NCBI GenBank assembly: GCA_039090855.1
Contig: CM077002.1
Span: 85,440,194-85,504,193 of the forward strand
Source: Macrothele yani
Taxonomy: Eukaryota > Arthropoda > Arachnida > Araneae > Macrothelidae
Reading direction: 5' to 3'
Length of the DNA stretch: 64,000 nt
Shown here: positions 23,563 through 35,075 of the stretch, piece after piece
Layout: the number at the start of each line of letters is the position of its first letter
Position numbering within the stretch: the stretch's first letter is position 1
Program-made: the position numbers and the translations under genes
Notes under the pieces: model-generated
Database searches by the model: none
The model's input: the letters and a program-made list of their open reading frames with translations, nothing else
What the model was told of the DNA's origin: nothing

Positions 23563-25574
23563 TGATGAATCTTAACTGGATAACCTCCGACATGCAGACG
23601 GAAAGTACCCTTTTTTTCCTTAGAGCATACTGGTAATCTGATTACTGTAGTGCCGACTTCGGCTCTACGAAAGGGCCAAAAATAGAATTAGTGTATACAA
23701 CTTACCCCTTTATGAGGGGGAATCGGTGTTGCAATTCACAAATAGGTCGGAACATCAAGTCTTAGGCTGACAACTGCTGGAAGGTTGAATGCTTTGATCA
23801 CGCTCACTGACGAAGTGCAACTGGTACGTTAGGATGCTTTCTTCCCGGAGCCGTCATTGACCATCATGAATTAGGTTGCAGGTATCGAATGCCAAGTCTC
23901 GTCTGGGGTGGAGATGCACGCGTCGGTTGACCTCTTCACGGCCCGGCAAATAGGCTATCATTTTTTCTTAGACCTAACTGACTGGTGGTGGTTGCACACC
24001 TCGACCCGGGCCCCTTAATTCTCTGCTAGGCTGTTCTAGAGCTGCTGTTTGCTTATTTTATTTTTATTTTATTTTTTCTGGGATCAGGGATGAGGTCTTA
24101 TTCTTTTTCTTTTTTCTTCCTCGCTGGTGGTGGATAACTACCGAGGACAAGGACTATCTTCCAATTGACCTGCATTCTTTCTCCCTTCCTTCTCCTCATG
24201 TCCCACTTCTTTTTCGAGACATTTCTTTGCCAGACTCAAAACGACGCTCTCTCGCAGAAGAACACAGAGAGCCAATCGGCGCCGTCCACGAGGGACGCTT
24301 TTGCTCCCATAGGTCAGCCGGTCAAAACCATGCAATGGTTTCGTGCTTGCCCACGTGACATTCCTCTTACAACCAGAGGAAGGTAGGGTGGGGGGAAAAA
24401 GCAAAAGCGCGGGAACTCTCAGCGATTAGACACACGCGTAATCTGATATGACCCTTCTTGCCTTTTTGGAGGGAAACACATAAATTTTTATGCACGCCTG
24501 CTTTCCTGCCGTTCAGAGCTTGACAGCAAGTACTATAACTCTTCAGGGTTAAACTCTCTTTGCCAGCCCACGGAACCCAGCTGGAAAATTTCTCGGTGTG
24601 GTGTTTCTGTTCGGAGAATTTTACCACAGCGTTGGAGAGAGGGAAAAATGCCTTTTTGTGTAAATAACTGCTCACTCTTGGGTGGGCGACCTCCTAACAA
24701 TTTCAAACAGCACTCCCCTTTTCTTGGAATGAGCTTGGGAAAAAAAAAAAAAAAAAGTGACCGTTGGACGAAGAAAGGAACTGCATTTGACTTACAGAAA
24801 ATATAAATACATACATCATATACCATAAAAAGAACTACATTTTTTTTTTCACTACCTATTTTGAGCATAGACCAGCTTTCTTTTTCTTGCATTCCTTTTT
24901 AATACTCAACAACAACAAAAAAAAAAAAAACATCACTTATGAAATTACTTGCCCCGGCGAAAGATTATTCTTTTCCCTTTTTTTTTTCTTGATTTGGATT
25001 ATATTTATTCTTGTTTTAAAGGCCCACTTACCAAGTCCATCCCAGCCTTACCTCACCAACTTCATAATTTCAAAGTTAAAATTATAATACATCCTACTAA
25101 CTTCTGAATCGCCCTACTCATAGATTAGATAATGAATAATACAAATGCTACATTTTTGTTCACACAACAAAGGTAAAAGAAAGAGAAAAAAAATTATTTA
25201 CACTACTCTTCACTCAGAATATTACATCCCTTCCTTTTTTTCTTATGTGCACTGCCATTTCCCTCCTGCTGGGCTGAGTAATTTTGAAAGCAATCACTAA
25301 CTCTTATTTCACAATTTATACGCTTAACCTTGGAACTTAACCAAAAAAAGCCATACGCTAGCCCCAGAGCGATGATAAATACTGAATCGGAGGGATTGTA
25401 GCCCTTTGCTACTCTCCTATCCCTTAACAAAGTAAAAACACTCATTTTGTACATTAAGCAGAGAAGAGGAGAAAAAAAAACAACGATGAGAAAATAGAAT
25501 TTTCTGTAACTTTTTCTTGACTTTCTCTCTGGATCCAAAAATCGAACCCAGGGGAGGTGAAATCTAAATTTACA
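23563..25574. other. Unassigned sequence, partly GC-richer
   Basis: 23640-24420 is clearly richer in G+C than its surroundings. A 22-base identity with the integrase-tail coding region (core CTGGGATCAGGGATGA) lies at 24075-24096, compared with 26705-26726. Minus-strand frames of 100-120 codons exist (24367-24675, 24533-24892, 25203-25538), but none shows a domain I recognise. Could be 3' untranslated or rearranged parts of the Gypsy element. Confidence 0.35.
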
Positions 25575-25741
25575 AAAAGTTTAACAGCAAATCACTCCAG
25601 GGAAGAATCGTCACCCTTTCCTGAACTGACCACTATTATCCCTTCGATTTATTTATTTTTTCTTTCAAGAAAACCGTGGATAATGTTGATGAAAATCTGA
25701 AAACATTGATCAGGTGTCCACAGATTTTCAGCAACATATCA
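25575..25741. repeat. Flanking direct repeat, left copy (about 168 bp)
   Basis: Nearly identical to 28877-29046, in the same orientation, from AAAAGTTTAACAGC to CAGCAACATATCA. The pair brackets the Gypsy pol. Could be LTR parts or a duplicated internal piece. Confidence 0.85.
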
Positions 25742-26235
25742 CTGCATTCCTCCCATGGGAGACAAAAAAAAAAACAACAACAGGAAAAACTTTGAGAAAT
25801 ATACCAAGGCCATATGGAAATGTACAATGCCCTGAGCAAGGAACAGATAAACCAACATTTTAAACACGGCAGAGAACTGGCATGAACTATCACACCCAAC
25901 ACCTCAACTACTTACATAAATACTATACAATTTCCTGGAATTCCAGGAGCTGCAATGTGCTCCCTGGACACAACCAAACTCTACTTATCACTTGTAAGTA
26001 TGAACCCTAAATCAATGAAAATAAACAAAAGTGAATTGTTGGCTTGGCAGTGGAAATTGGAATTGACAGGAAGATTCTCACCAAATGACCACAACACTAT
26101 ACGAGACCACAAATTTACAACATGCTTCACTTGATTTAACAATACTACAGAGAACATAATTGTTTCCTACACTACACTTAAGGTACCAATCAATAATATC
26201 ACACGACTATTTACACGCAACGTTGCAACTGAATT
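25742..26235. other. No gene seen
   Basis: Presumed 3' untranslated part of the Gypsy element. Nothing recognisable. Confidence 0.4.
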
Positions 26236-26247
26236 TGAGTGCACTAT

Positions 26248-26565
26248 TTACTTCCGAGCTATGAATCCACGACCATCTCTAGGACGCAAACTATACCTAG
26301 GTGTCAACACAGTACTTGTGGGTATGCGACTGGCTCTTGGCCTTGAAGTACCAGCTTGCTCCACTACCGAAGTACTTGCTGGAGTTTGTATACTCGCCTG
26401 TTCATTAACTACCTCAGGAGTGCTGGCTGGAGTCTGAATACTCGCCTGTTCACTCACCACTGCAGGAGTGCTTGCTGGCCTAGGCAATCTCCCATAACTT
26501 GTCCTCCTCCCAGGAAATGGAAAACACGGAATGAAACCTACACCACTACTGTCAATTTCCTTCAC
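26248..26565 (-). pseudogene. Gypsy pol C-terminal tail with Pro/Thr/Ser repeats
   Basis: Lies in frame after a TAA that ends the integrase frame. Holds three tandem units of the type ASTPAVVSEQASIQTP and ends RYSLRPRDGRG, a tail common to many Gypsy pol proteins. The repeat units are also visible as a DNA repeat (26345-26480). Confidence 0.75.
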
Positions 26566-27531
26566 TTATGTTTGTGTAGAATTGTCCTCTTGAACTTCCT
26601 CCGTCTCCTCGGAGTTTGTACTATCCTCGCTCTTATTCATGGCACTTGGAAATAGAGGCCTGTCCCTTACCTTGGTCAGCCTATCCACATGGACCAACTC
26701 CTTTTTTCTGGGATCAGGGATGAAGGTAATCTCGTAATTCACTGGCGGTATCACCTTGGTGACACGATGGGGTCCCGAACATAGCTTGCTCAGTTTCTTA
26801 TTTCGTCCTGGCTTGACTGCAGGAGAATATAAGTACACCTTGTCATTAAAGGTGATATGCTTATCAACGGCAGTCTTTGCACGTTGTTTCTCCTGTGTGT
26901 CTGCAGCCTTTTCCAGGTTTGCCTTGACAGCCTCGAATGCTATGTTTAGCCTATCCGTGAGCTCATCACAATATTCCAACTGAGAAGCATATGTACGTAC
27001 TCGGGGACTGCCGATCAAATGATATGGCAACACCAGGTCTCTTCCATATGTGAGATAGGCTGGGGTTTCCCCAGTGCTGGTGTGTACCGCTGTCCTGAAT
27101 GCAAGGAGTGCCATGGGAAGGCAATGGTCCCAGTCATCCTGTCTATCCGAGATCAGGTGACTAACTGACTTAATCAAGCTATCATTTAATTTCTCACACT
27201 GTCCATTAGCAGAGGGATGATATGGGCTACAATTCAACTTTTTGATACCCAGCCTCTCATAGACTTTCATCATGGCTGCCGACAGAAAGTTTGTGCTCCT
27301 GTCTGTCAACAATTTGGCTGGCACGCTATGTGAAGCAATGAATTTTTCTATGAGGACCTGGGCTATCGTTTCACTCTTTGTGTCTGGTAACGCATAGGCT
27401 TCTGGCCAACGAGTAAAGTAGTCAGTGATAACTAGAATGAATCTATTTCCTGACATGGTGGTGACCAGAGGTCCCACAACATCCATAGCAATTTTCTCGA
27501 AGGGGCGGCTAGGAAGCTCTGCCCTTACCAA
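26566..27531 (-). pseudogene. Gypsy integrase core domain
   Basis: An open frame of 321 codons. Asp of the first catalytic position is in KIAMDVVGPL, the second in KLLTDRSTNF, and the Glu in GQCEKLND, so the D,D,E triad is present. A chromatin-independent C-terminal region (KLSKLCSGPHRVTKVI) follows. Normally joins viral-like cDNA to host DNA in the nucleus. The frame is separated from the zinc-binding part by a frameshift at about 27530. Confidence 0.85.
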
Positions 27532-27863
27532 AGGTGCCTTTCTACTAGGTTGTAAGCTCTTTTACTTAAGCAGCTGTGACAGCTGTCTATGTATGCCTTA
27601 ACCACTGAGTACATGTTGTGGAAGTAGAATTGGGAGCGTACCCGTTCCAATGTTCTGTTGAACCCTGGATGAGCCACAGTTTCCGAGTCGTGGCACTGCT
27701 CCAAAATCTCTTCCACCATAGTTTCTGGTATGACCAGCTGTTCTCGTGGTTGATTCCTGGTATCTCCTGACCTGGGCAATACGTAGTGCCATAAGAGTCC
27801 ATCCTGTAGGTAAAACTCATCTGAGACCTTGAGTTTACCCAGCTCTCCCTTTCCTTTCAGCAA
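27525..27863 (-). pseudogene. Gypsy integrase H2C2 zinc-binding domain
   Basis: Contains the His...His...Cys-x2-Cys set (HDSETVAHPGF ... CHSCLSKR). Located between RNase H and the core, as in the family. Bounded by frameshifts at both ends. Confidence 0.8.
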
Positions 27864-27885
27864 CTCAATCTATTTATTCCACCTG

Positions 27886-28876
27886 CTATCCTGCCTCTGC
27901 AATTCCTTCACTTTTGTCCGTCCCTCTGCCTGTCTTGCTGCCGACTGCTCCACCACTTCGGTGGTCAGCTACTACATTCGATTTCCCTGGTCTGTGTTGA
28001 ATTGTATAATCGAACTGCTGTAACGACATGCACCAGCGAGCTATTCTAGAAGTGGGATCCCTTAATTTGAAGGCATATGACAAACTGGCTAGATCAGTAA
28101 TGATGAGGAAGTGTCGAGCATAAAGATATTGTTTGTAGTAGTTTACTGCAAACACTACACTGAGCATTTCCTTCTCCACCACAGAATAATCAAGCTCCGC
28201 TCCTTTTAACTTTCGGCTAGCATATGCTACTGGATGCAATTTTCCTCCTTCCTCTTGTTGCAATGCAGCCCCAATAGCAAATTTTGAAGCATCACAAGCA
28301 ACAACAAATTCCTTCGACAAATCAGGTAATTTCAGGCAGGGCTCACTTAAAAGTGCCTGTTGTAGTTCTTCAAAAGCGGTCTGGGCTTCAGGTGTCCATT
28401 TGAATGCTTTATACTTCCTGATCAGATTAGTCAGGGGCAAAGCCAATTTGGCATAATCAGGGCTAAACCTCCTATAAAAACCTGTGAGACCTAGAAAAGC
28501 TCGGACTTGTTTAATGGAATTTGGAATTTTGAAGTTTCTTACAGCTTCCAAATTTCTGGGATCAGGTGTGACGCCATTTTGACTGACAACAAATCCCAGG
28601 TACCTAATTGAAGACTTCAAAAAGTGGCACTTGTCAGGTTTAAGCTTAAGGTTGTGTTGTCTCAACCTTTGGAAAACAATCTCCAGCTTACCAAGGTGTT
28701 CCTCGAAAGTTTTGCTGGCAATGACAATGTAGTCAATATATATGCCAACCTGGAGCGGCTTGAGACCTGATAGAACTATTTCCATCAGCCTCTGGAAGCT
28801 GTTTGGGCTGTTCCGCATCCCAAATGGTACCCTTAGCCACTCGTACAAACCCTGATCGGTGACAAAAGCGGTTACG
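27886..28876 (-). pseudogene. Gypsy reverse transcriptase and RNase H, 5' truncated
   Basis: RT begins mid-domain (GLYEWLRVPFGMRN). The catalytic box reads YIDYIVIA instead of YIDDIVIA, so the second Asp is Tyr. The thumb (FLGLTGFYRRF) and RNase H (VACDASKFAIGAALQ, EKEMLSVVFAV, IITDLASL) follow. The TD of the RNase H active site is kept. The frame breaks after NVVAD. Truncation, substitution and frameshift all argue that it is dead. Confidence 0.9.
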
Positions 28877-29046
28877 AAAAGTTTAACAGCAAATCACTCC
28901 AGGGAAGAATCGTCACCCTTTCCTGAACTGACCACTATTATCCCTTCGATATTTTGTTTTTTTTTTCTTTCAAGAAAAACGTGGATAATGTTGATGAAAA
29001 TCTGAAAACATTGATCAGGTGTCCACAGATTTTCAGCAACATATCA
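28877..29046. repeat. Flanking direct repeat, right copy (about 168 bp)
   Basis: Partner of 25575-25741. Its left edge is fused to the truncated RT and its right edge to an RTE-B LINE beginning at 29047. Confidence 0.85.
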
Positions 29047-30404
29047 TTCCCTTGTATAAGGGAAAAGGTGATCAGACTGAATGCAAGAACTATCGTGGTA
29101 TTAGCCTACTGAGTGTGCCAGGGAAAGTGTTTCGTAAGGTTGTTATTGAAAAAGTACGGGTTCTTACATCATTGAAAGTGTGGGATGTTCAAAGTGGTTT
29201 TATGCCTGGTAAAGGCTGCACTAACCAGATTTCTGCATTACGCACGATGATTGAAAAGTATCTGGCTGTTGGGAAGAAAGTTTTTACTGCCTTCATAGAT
29301 TTAGAGAAAGCTTATGACCGAGTGAATAGGACACTTTTGTGGAAGGTATTGAATGAATATGGTGTTACTGGGAACCTACTTAATAGTGTAAAAGCCATGT
29401 ATGCTGGTAGTAGAGCTTGTGTACGAGTGAATGGTGTTTTATCAAAATGGTTTTCCATTGGTGCAGGAGTTAGACAAAGTTGTGTAATGTCACCATGGCT
29501 GTTTAATATATTTATGGATGCATGTATGCGTGATGCCAAACTAGATAATAGTGGTTTATGTCTTGGTGATATCCGTGTGTGCAGATTGCTGTATGCTGAT
29601 GACACTGTCCTGTTGGCAGAGAGCAAAAGTGAGTTGCAGAGTATGTTGACTGGGATGCACGAAGTTAGCATGAAATTCAAACTGAGTATAAATAAGGGAA
29701 AAAACAAAGTTATGGTGTTTGAGAGAGGAACAGGTAGCACTGAATGTAATGTAAGTATAAATGGCACTGTGATTGACCAGGTGAGTGAGTTTGTGTATTT
29801 AGGAAGCATGTTTGACAGAGAGAACAAGTTGGATGGTGAAATCAGTAGGCGAGTGAATTCTTCTTTGAAAGTCATAGCTGCTCTGGGAGGTTTTTACAGG
29901 AATGATGGGTTCTCTAGAGAGCCCCGCATGGCTGTGTTTGAAAGTGTAATTGTTCCTACTCTAATGTATGGTAGTGAAAACTGGGTACTGCAGAAGAAAC
30001 ATAGGAGTCGTTTGTGTGCTGGAGAAATGCGTTACTTACGTGGGGTTTGTGGCAAGACACGATATGATTGTGTCAGAAATGAAGATGTATTGCAGTTGTG
30101 TGATGTGAAGCAAAATGTTGTTAGCAAGGTGGAGACCAATATGCTTCAGTGGTTTGGCCATGTTGAAAGAATGAGTGATGAAATGCTTACTAAGAAAACC
30201 TTCTCAGCCCAAGTGGCAGGAAGGAAAGGCAGAGGAAGGCCAAGGAAGACATGGGTGGATCAGATTCAGGAGTGTCTGCATGAGAAAAAGATTATGAGTA
30301 TGAAGTATAAAAGATCTTGTGTACGGCGTGTAATGGATATTAGTGAAGCACGAGTTGTATGTCAAAATCGCTGTAAATGGAGAAGTTTGATACGACAACA
30401 GTAA
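29019..30404 (+). CDS. Intact RTE-B reverse transcriptase C-terminal frame (461 codons)
   Basis: This is the only long undamaged RT frame in the window. The first nine codons come from the Gypsy-flanking repeat (MSTDFQQHI), so the present start is a fusion. RTE sequence follows: NYRGISLLSV, FIDLEKAYDRV (motif A), VRQSCVMSPWLFN (motif B, usually VRQGC), LLYADDTVLL (motif C, catalytic YADD intact), then the C-terminal KWRSLIRQQ end. The endonuclease and RT N-terminus are missing, so it cannot retrotranspose alone. Confidence 0.8.
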   Translation: MSTDFQQHIIPLYKGKGDQTECKNYRGISLLSVPGKVFRKVVIEKVRVLTSLKVWDVQSGFMPGKGCTNQISALRTMIEKYLAVGKKVFTAFIDLEKAYDRVNRTLLWKVLNEYGVTGNLLNSVKAMYAGSRACVRVNGVLSKWFSIGAGVRQSCVMSPWLFNIFMDACMRDAKLDNSGLCLGDIRVCRLLYADDTVLLAESKSELQSMLTGMHEVSMKFKLSINKGKNKVMVFERGTGSTECNVSINGTVIDQVSEFVYLGSMFDRENKLDGEISRRVNSSLKVIAALGGFYRNDGFSREPRMAVFESVIVPTLMYGSENWVLQKKHRSRLCAGEMRYLRGVCGKTRYDCVRNEDVLQLCDVKQNVVSKVETNMLQWFGHVERMSDEMLTKKTFSAQVAGRKGRGRPRKTWVDQIQECLHEKKIMSMKYKRSCVRRVMDISEARVVCQNRCKWRSLIRQQ

Positions 30405-30487
30405 GTAAAAATATCTGGTAGTTTGTATTTCTTTTTGGAGCTAACCTCTGAATCTCAGAGAACAGCTTAGTGATATATATGTATGTA
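29047..30487 (+). mobile_element. RTE-B LINE, 3' half (plus) with natural 3' end
   Basis: Starts in the RT finger region and ends with the conserved 3' block (AACCTCTGAATCTCAGAG, near 30445) and a TATATATGTATG tail. 5' truncated. It meets the minus-strand 5' half of another RTE-B copy at 30488. Confidence 0.85.
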
Positions 30488-32128
30488 GTATTCACCCCAT
30501 CTTTCACTTAACTCATTTCGCTCCCATATCTTTTCCTGATGCTATTCTTCACACAAATTAACACTTTGTTTCCCCTATTTTTCCTAAGTCTCATGTACTT
30601 CCAGAAAGACTTCCTATCTTTCCAAAAAGCCAATTCATGCCTTTCCACCTTCTCCTTTCTATCCTTTTCCTTTACTTAGGTGAACCAGCTTAGCGGCTCC
30701 ACGCTTTTTACAGCGATACTCATCCACAGAAACTCTACCTTGCAGCATTCCCAAATAGGCTTCCTTCTTAATCTTTACTGCCTCTTCAATCTCACTATTC
30801 CACCAAGCATCACCTCTATTGTTACCCACTATTGTGGTGCCACAGACCTGTTCAGTAGCAGTGACCACACAGTTCTTAAAACATTTTCACTTCTTTTCTA
30901 CAACCCTCTCACAAGACTTCACTTCCTTCAGTCATTCTCCAAGTACGTCAGAATACCGCTGATGATCTTCAAGGAGCCTATCAACCTTTATTCTTTCTAT
31001 CCTGGGCCTCTTCTTATACCTTTTCCTCCAACCAACATTCAGTTTCACTCGTGAAACTACCAAGTAATGATCAGAACCAAAATCTGCACCTCTCATCACA
31101 CGAGTATCAACAACTAAGTGTTTCAGACGTTGATCATAGACAACAAAATCTATCACACTCTTTTGACCAAGAGTACGATTTTCCCAAGTATATGTGTGGA
31201 TATACTTATGATTGAAAAATGTATTAGATACATACAAACCATACTCAATACAGAGTTCAATTAATCTTTCACCATTATCATTCACACAAGGATCATTAAA
31301 CTTACCCAGAACATTGTCAGAAATTGCATTCTGCACACCTACTCTAGCATTGAAATTTTTTGCTATTATAACTTTCTCTTTAGCACCAAACTGGCTCAAA
31401 ACAGCTTTTAGCTCATTCCAGAAATCTTCCTTCCTATCAGAGGGTTCAGAGTAACAAGGAACATACACTACAACAATTACTATTCTCTGAAGTTTCACTT
31501 TCAAACGAATCCAAAGAATTCTCTCACTTATGCAACTATAGTGAATCAAGTTATTCTTCATCTTTTACTTAAAATCACACCTACACCAGCCTGTCTTCTC
31601 ACATTATCCAATACTCCAGACCACACACTCACCGTTCCATTCACTTCTTCTATACCAATTTCCTTCTTTTTGGTTTCACTTACATACAGCACATCCAATC
31701 TATACTTATTCATCTCTTCAATCACCTCATTCATCTTGCCATTAATACCTCTAGTATTGCAAACACCAATCTTACACTCACTCAACCGAGATCACTTTCT
31801 GATTTTTCTTCTTCCAGTTACAGGTTGATACTGTGGTGGACCCACCATATCTCACACTTGAGTCCATTTTTGCAGTTTTTTTTTTTTTTTTTTTTTTTTT
31901 TGTCTTTTTAATCAGGTAAGTACATTAGTGCGAGGGATTAGCCCACAGCTGACGGTTCCAGTTGGTCATTCAACCTAAGGATTCTGGAACAAAACCCAGT
32001 GAATTGGGGTCGTTTTGCCAATGTCACACAGAACTAGCTGTCACCTTTCCAAGATTCACAGAGGCCCTAGTTGCTGTTGTGTGTGCCATTGTTACCACGG
32101 AGCGCCCCGAGGAGGCAAACCCATCTCT
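30488..32128 (-). mobile_element. RTE-B LINE, 5' half (minus), endonuclease part
   Basis: Complete at the 5' end (32128, GATGGGTTTGCCTCCTCGG outward) and cut off inside the linker (ELSDRWGEY-type) at 30488. The endonuclease frame is in three pieces: 31558-31785 (KIGVCNTRGINGKM), 30932-31561 and 30659-30868. The usual GDFNA catalytic signature reads AKNFNARVG, so the Asp is replaced by Asn. SDHYLVVSRV is kept. Confidence 0.85.
31876..31901. repeat. T26 tract in the RTE-B 5' untranslated region
   Basis: 26 uninterrupted T (A on the element's sense strand), just upstream of the family's first ATG. The copy near 21090 has only a short A-rich run at this place, so the tract expanded in this copy. 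Confidence 0.9.
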
Positions 32129-32593
32129 CAATAAGACCACCCACTTAAAATTATTAATGGTGTGCTAAGTAAGCACAATTAAATCTTCTTTAATGCTTGC
32201 TTTAAATTATCATGTTTATTTGTAGCAATTACTGGCAATACTACTTGCAGTGTATTTTGAATTACACTTTCAAAAAAGAAACATAAGGGTAGTTTGGTCA
32301 CAGAAATAACTAAATATATATGAAAATAAAATAAATCATTTATATGAAAATAAAGGCAATTGTAGCTTTTCCTTTTCCTTACTTATATATCTAAAACAGT
32401 ACAACTATGGAAAAGAACAAAACATATTTTTACCCGAGATTCCAATATTTATATTTTTCTTTTATAAACAATTTCCTGCAAGCAGCTGTGATTAAGACAA
32501 CTCTCTAGAAGGACAGCTGGCAGAGTGGATTGCATACCTGTGACAAACTATCATTATCATCATTAGTGTTCTGTCCAGCGTTCACAAATACGC
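32129..32593. other. No gene seen
   Basis: AT-rich spacer between the RTE-B 5' end and the RTE-A 3' tail. Nothing recognised. Confidence 0.5.
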
Positions 32594-35075
32594 AATCATC
32601 ATCATCATTGTCAACCATTATCAATCCACTGCTGGACGAAGGTCTCCCCAAGTTTCCTCCACAACGGTCTGTCTTGTGCCAGTCTCCTCCATGTCCCTCC
32701 TGCATACTTTCGAATTTCATCCACCCATCTCCCATGTGGTCTTCTTCTGGGTCCTTTCCTGTCCCTCGGAATCCAATCTAAAATTTCAGCTGTCCATCGA
32801 TGATCTGTCCTTCTGGCAGTATTTCCAGCCCATTGCCATTTCAGGGATTTAACTCTGACCATGATGTCTTCCACTCAAGTCATTTTTCGGATCCACGAGT
32901 TCCTCTTCTTATCTCTCCTGGTTACACCAAACATGCACCTCTCCATGCTTCTTTCAGTTGTCTGCAGCCTTTGTATGTCTCTTTTAGTTAAGGTCCACGT
33001 CTCTGCACCATACGTAAGCACTGATCAAACACTTTTCTTTTAAGACATAATGGCATATTGCTCTTGAAAATTATGCTGTTTCTTCCAAAAGCTCTCCAGG
33101 CAAGTTTTGTATGCCGATTAATTTCTTCATCAATGTGACCCTCACTTGATATCTGCTGTCCAAGATAAACGTACACATCTGTTATACAATGGATAAATCT
33201 TTCATCAATCGATAAATCTTCACTTCTTGTAAAAGCATTGAACATCACTTTTTTCTTCTGAAAGTTCATTTTTAATCCCACTTCTTTACTCTTGTCAGCA
33301 AGTTCCTGGATCATACTCTGCAGCTATCATACTTTGCAGCTCTGATGGGATAGTTGCAAAAATGGCTACGTCATCAGCAAAACGAAGGTGGGTTAGATAA
33401 TCTCCATTAATCTTTATCCCTTTGTTTTCCCAGTTCAGTGATTGAAAGACATTTTCCAATTTGGCATTAAAGAGCTTCGGAGATATGGTGTCACCCTGTC
33501 TCACTCCCTTTCCAATTTTTATGTTTGTTGTATTTTCAAACAGCCCAATCTTTGCACTTGCATTTTCATAGATGTTATTAATAATATTAATGTATGCATC
33601 TTCAATACCGCAGGACTTCAGAGCCACTGTAACTGCTGATGGTTTCACCAAATCAAAGGCTTTTTCATAATCGATAAAAGTCATGCACAATGGAAGTTCA
33701 TATTCCCTCGCTCTTTCAATTAGTTCTCTCAGTACGTGGATAGGATCTATTGTGCTGTAGCCACTCCTGAATCCAGCTTGTTCTCTCGGTTGAGCCATGT
33801 CCAGTGTTACCTTCAAGCAGTGTAAAAGAACTTTAGTGAAGATTTTACAAACCACTGATAGGAGGCTGATAGGTCAGTGTAGTTCCTGAGATCCTTAATG
33901 TCACCTTTTTTATGAAGCAGGATAATTGTAGCATTGTTCCAATCCTCAGGAATCTTCCCTTCATTAAGGCATCGTGTGAAAATGTGGGCGAGTACTGTTT
34001 TGATTTCTCCACTTGCTTCTTGTATGATGTCTACAGTAATTCCATCTCCTCCTGGAGCTTTTCCCCGCTTCATGTTCTTGATTGCATGTGCAACTTCTGC
34101 TGGGAGGACTGGAAGAACTCTGGTACCTTTCATGATGTCTGCAGTACATGTATCATCCCTTTCATATAATTTGGAGTAGAAATCTTTCACTCTTGTCAAA
34201 ATTTCGCCTCTATTTCTTGTTACAGAACCATCTTCTTCTCTCAGTGCCATAATCTGTTTTCTTCCCTTACTGAGATGTCCCTTTGATATCTTTAGGCTTT
34301 GGTTGTTTTCAATTGCTTTCCTCACTACTTCACAGTTGAATTTCCTTACGTCTTCAGTGATACTTTTTCGTACTGTCTTGCATAGCTCTATATATTCCAC
34401 TTTGGAAGTCACATCTTCTTTAGTTGTCCTCATCATTCTTCTTTTTTGCATCAACATTTTGGTTTTTCCTGATAATTTGTTCACATGCAACTTGTTCTTA
34501 GACCCAGCTAATTTTGTTGCTGTTTCCATAAGAGCTTTGGTTACTTTTATGTTAACTTCAGAAATATCCACTTCTTCCTATGTTAGGCCTTCTAAAGCAC
34601 AGAATCTGTTCTTCAGTTCCAACTTGAAGGTATTATGGTGTTTTTTAAGGTTGGTTATGTCAGTACATTTTGTTTGTCTTATGAGCTTGCCACGTTCGAG
34701 TTTAGTGTTGAGGTGCATCTTACATCTCACCAATCTATGGTCACTACCTGTGTTGAACTTGTTTAGCACACTGCAGTCTTCTATGATGAATTTTTTGTTA
34801 CACATAATAAAATCAATTTCACTTGTCATCCCATTTGGATGTCTCCATGTCCATTTCCTGTGTGGCTTTTTCTTGAAAAAGGAGTTTAAGAGGAAAAACC
34901 CTTCTGCCTCTGCAAACTCAACGAGAGTATTTCCACACTGGTTTCTGTTGCCCTTGCCCTACTTTTGCATTGAAATCTCCCATAATTATTTTCAAGAGCT
35001 GCTTACCTTTATTATTTAGATGACGAATTTCCTCATAAAATTCTTCAATTTCTTCTTCAGGATGACTTACAGTGT
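32594..35075 (-). mobile_element. RTE-clade LINE, family A, copy 2
   Basis: Same family, strand and 3' tail (ATC repeat at 32594) as copy 1. Aligned with copy 1 up to AGGATGACTTAC near 35070, where it stops and hAT sequence starts. A 16-base tandem duplication (ATCATACTCTGCAGCT, repeated with one change) lies at 33312-33343, in the RT frame. Confidence 0.85.
32611..34829 (-). pseudogene. RTE-A reverse transcriptase pseudogene, copy 2
   Basis: The longest pieces are 33813-34571 (252 codons, linker to RT fingers, KAPGGDGITVDIIQ) and 33295-33855 (RT palm with FIDYEKAFDLV, VRQGDTISPKLFN and catalytic LRFADDVAIF). The C-terminal part is at 32611-33314. Better preserved than copy 1 but broken at least four times. 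Confidence 0.85.

Larger units (their letters stand above)
26236..28876 (-). mobile_element. Gypsy-type LTR retrotransposon, internal pol region
   Basis: The domain order on the minus strand is reverse transcriptase, RNase H, integrase zinc-binding, integrase core, C-terminal tail. That order (RH before IN) defines Gypsy/Metaviridae. Gag, protease and the start of RT are missing: the sequence breaks off at 28876, directly at the flanking 168-bp repeat. Only a description is given; the element is dead. Confidence 0.9.

Noticed and set aside
23640..24420. CpG-type promoter or first exon of a gene
   Set aside because: Higher G+C but no splice-bounded coding sequence, no homology recognised, and it sits beside a retroelement.
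24533..24892. 119-codon minus-strand frame as a gag gene
   Set aside because: No zinc knuckle or capsid-like features; composition is driven by an A-run.
29312..29875. 187-codon minus-strand frame as a gene
   Set aside because: It is antisense to the RTE-B reverse transcriptase; a similar shadow frame opposes the copy at 19800-20363.
29047..32128. Twin priming as explanation
   Set aside because: The 3' end is at the inner junction; twin priming leaves it at the outer edge.
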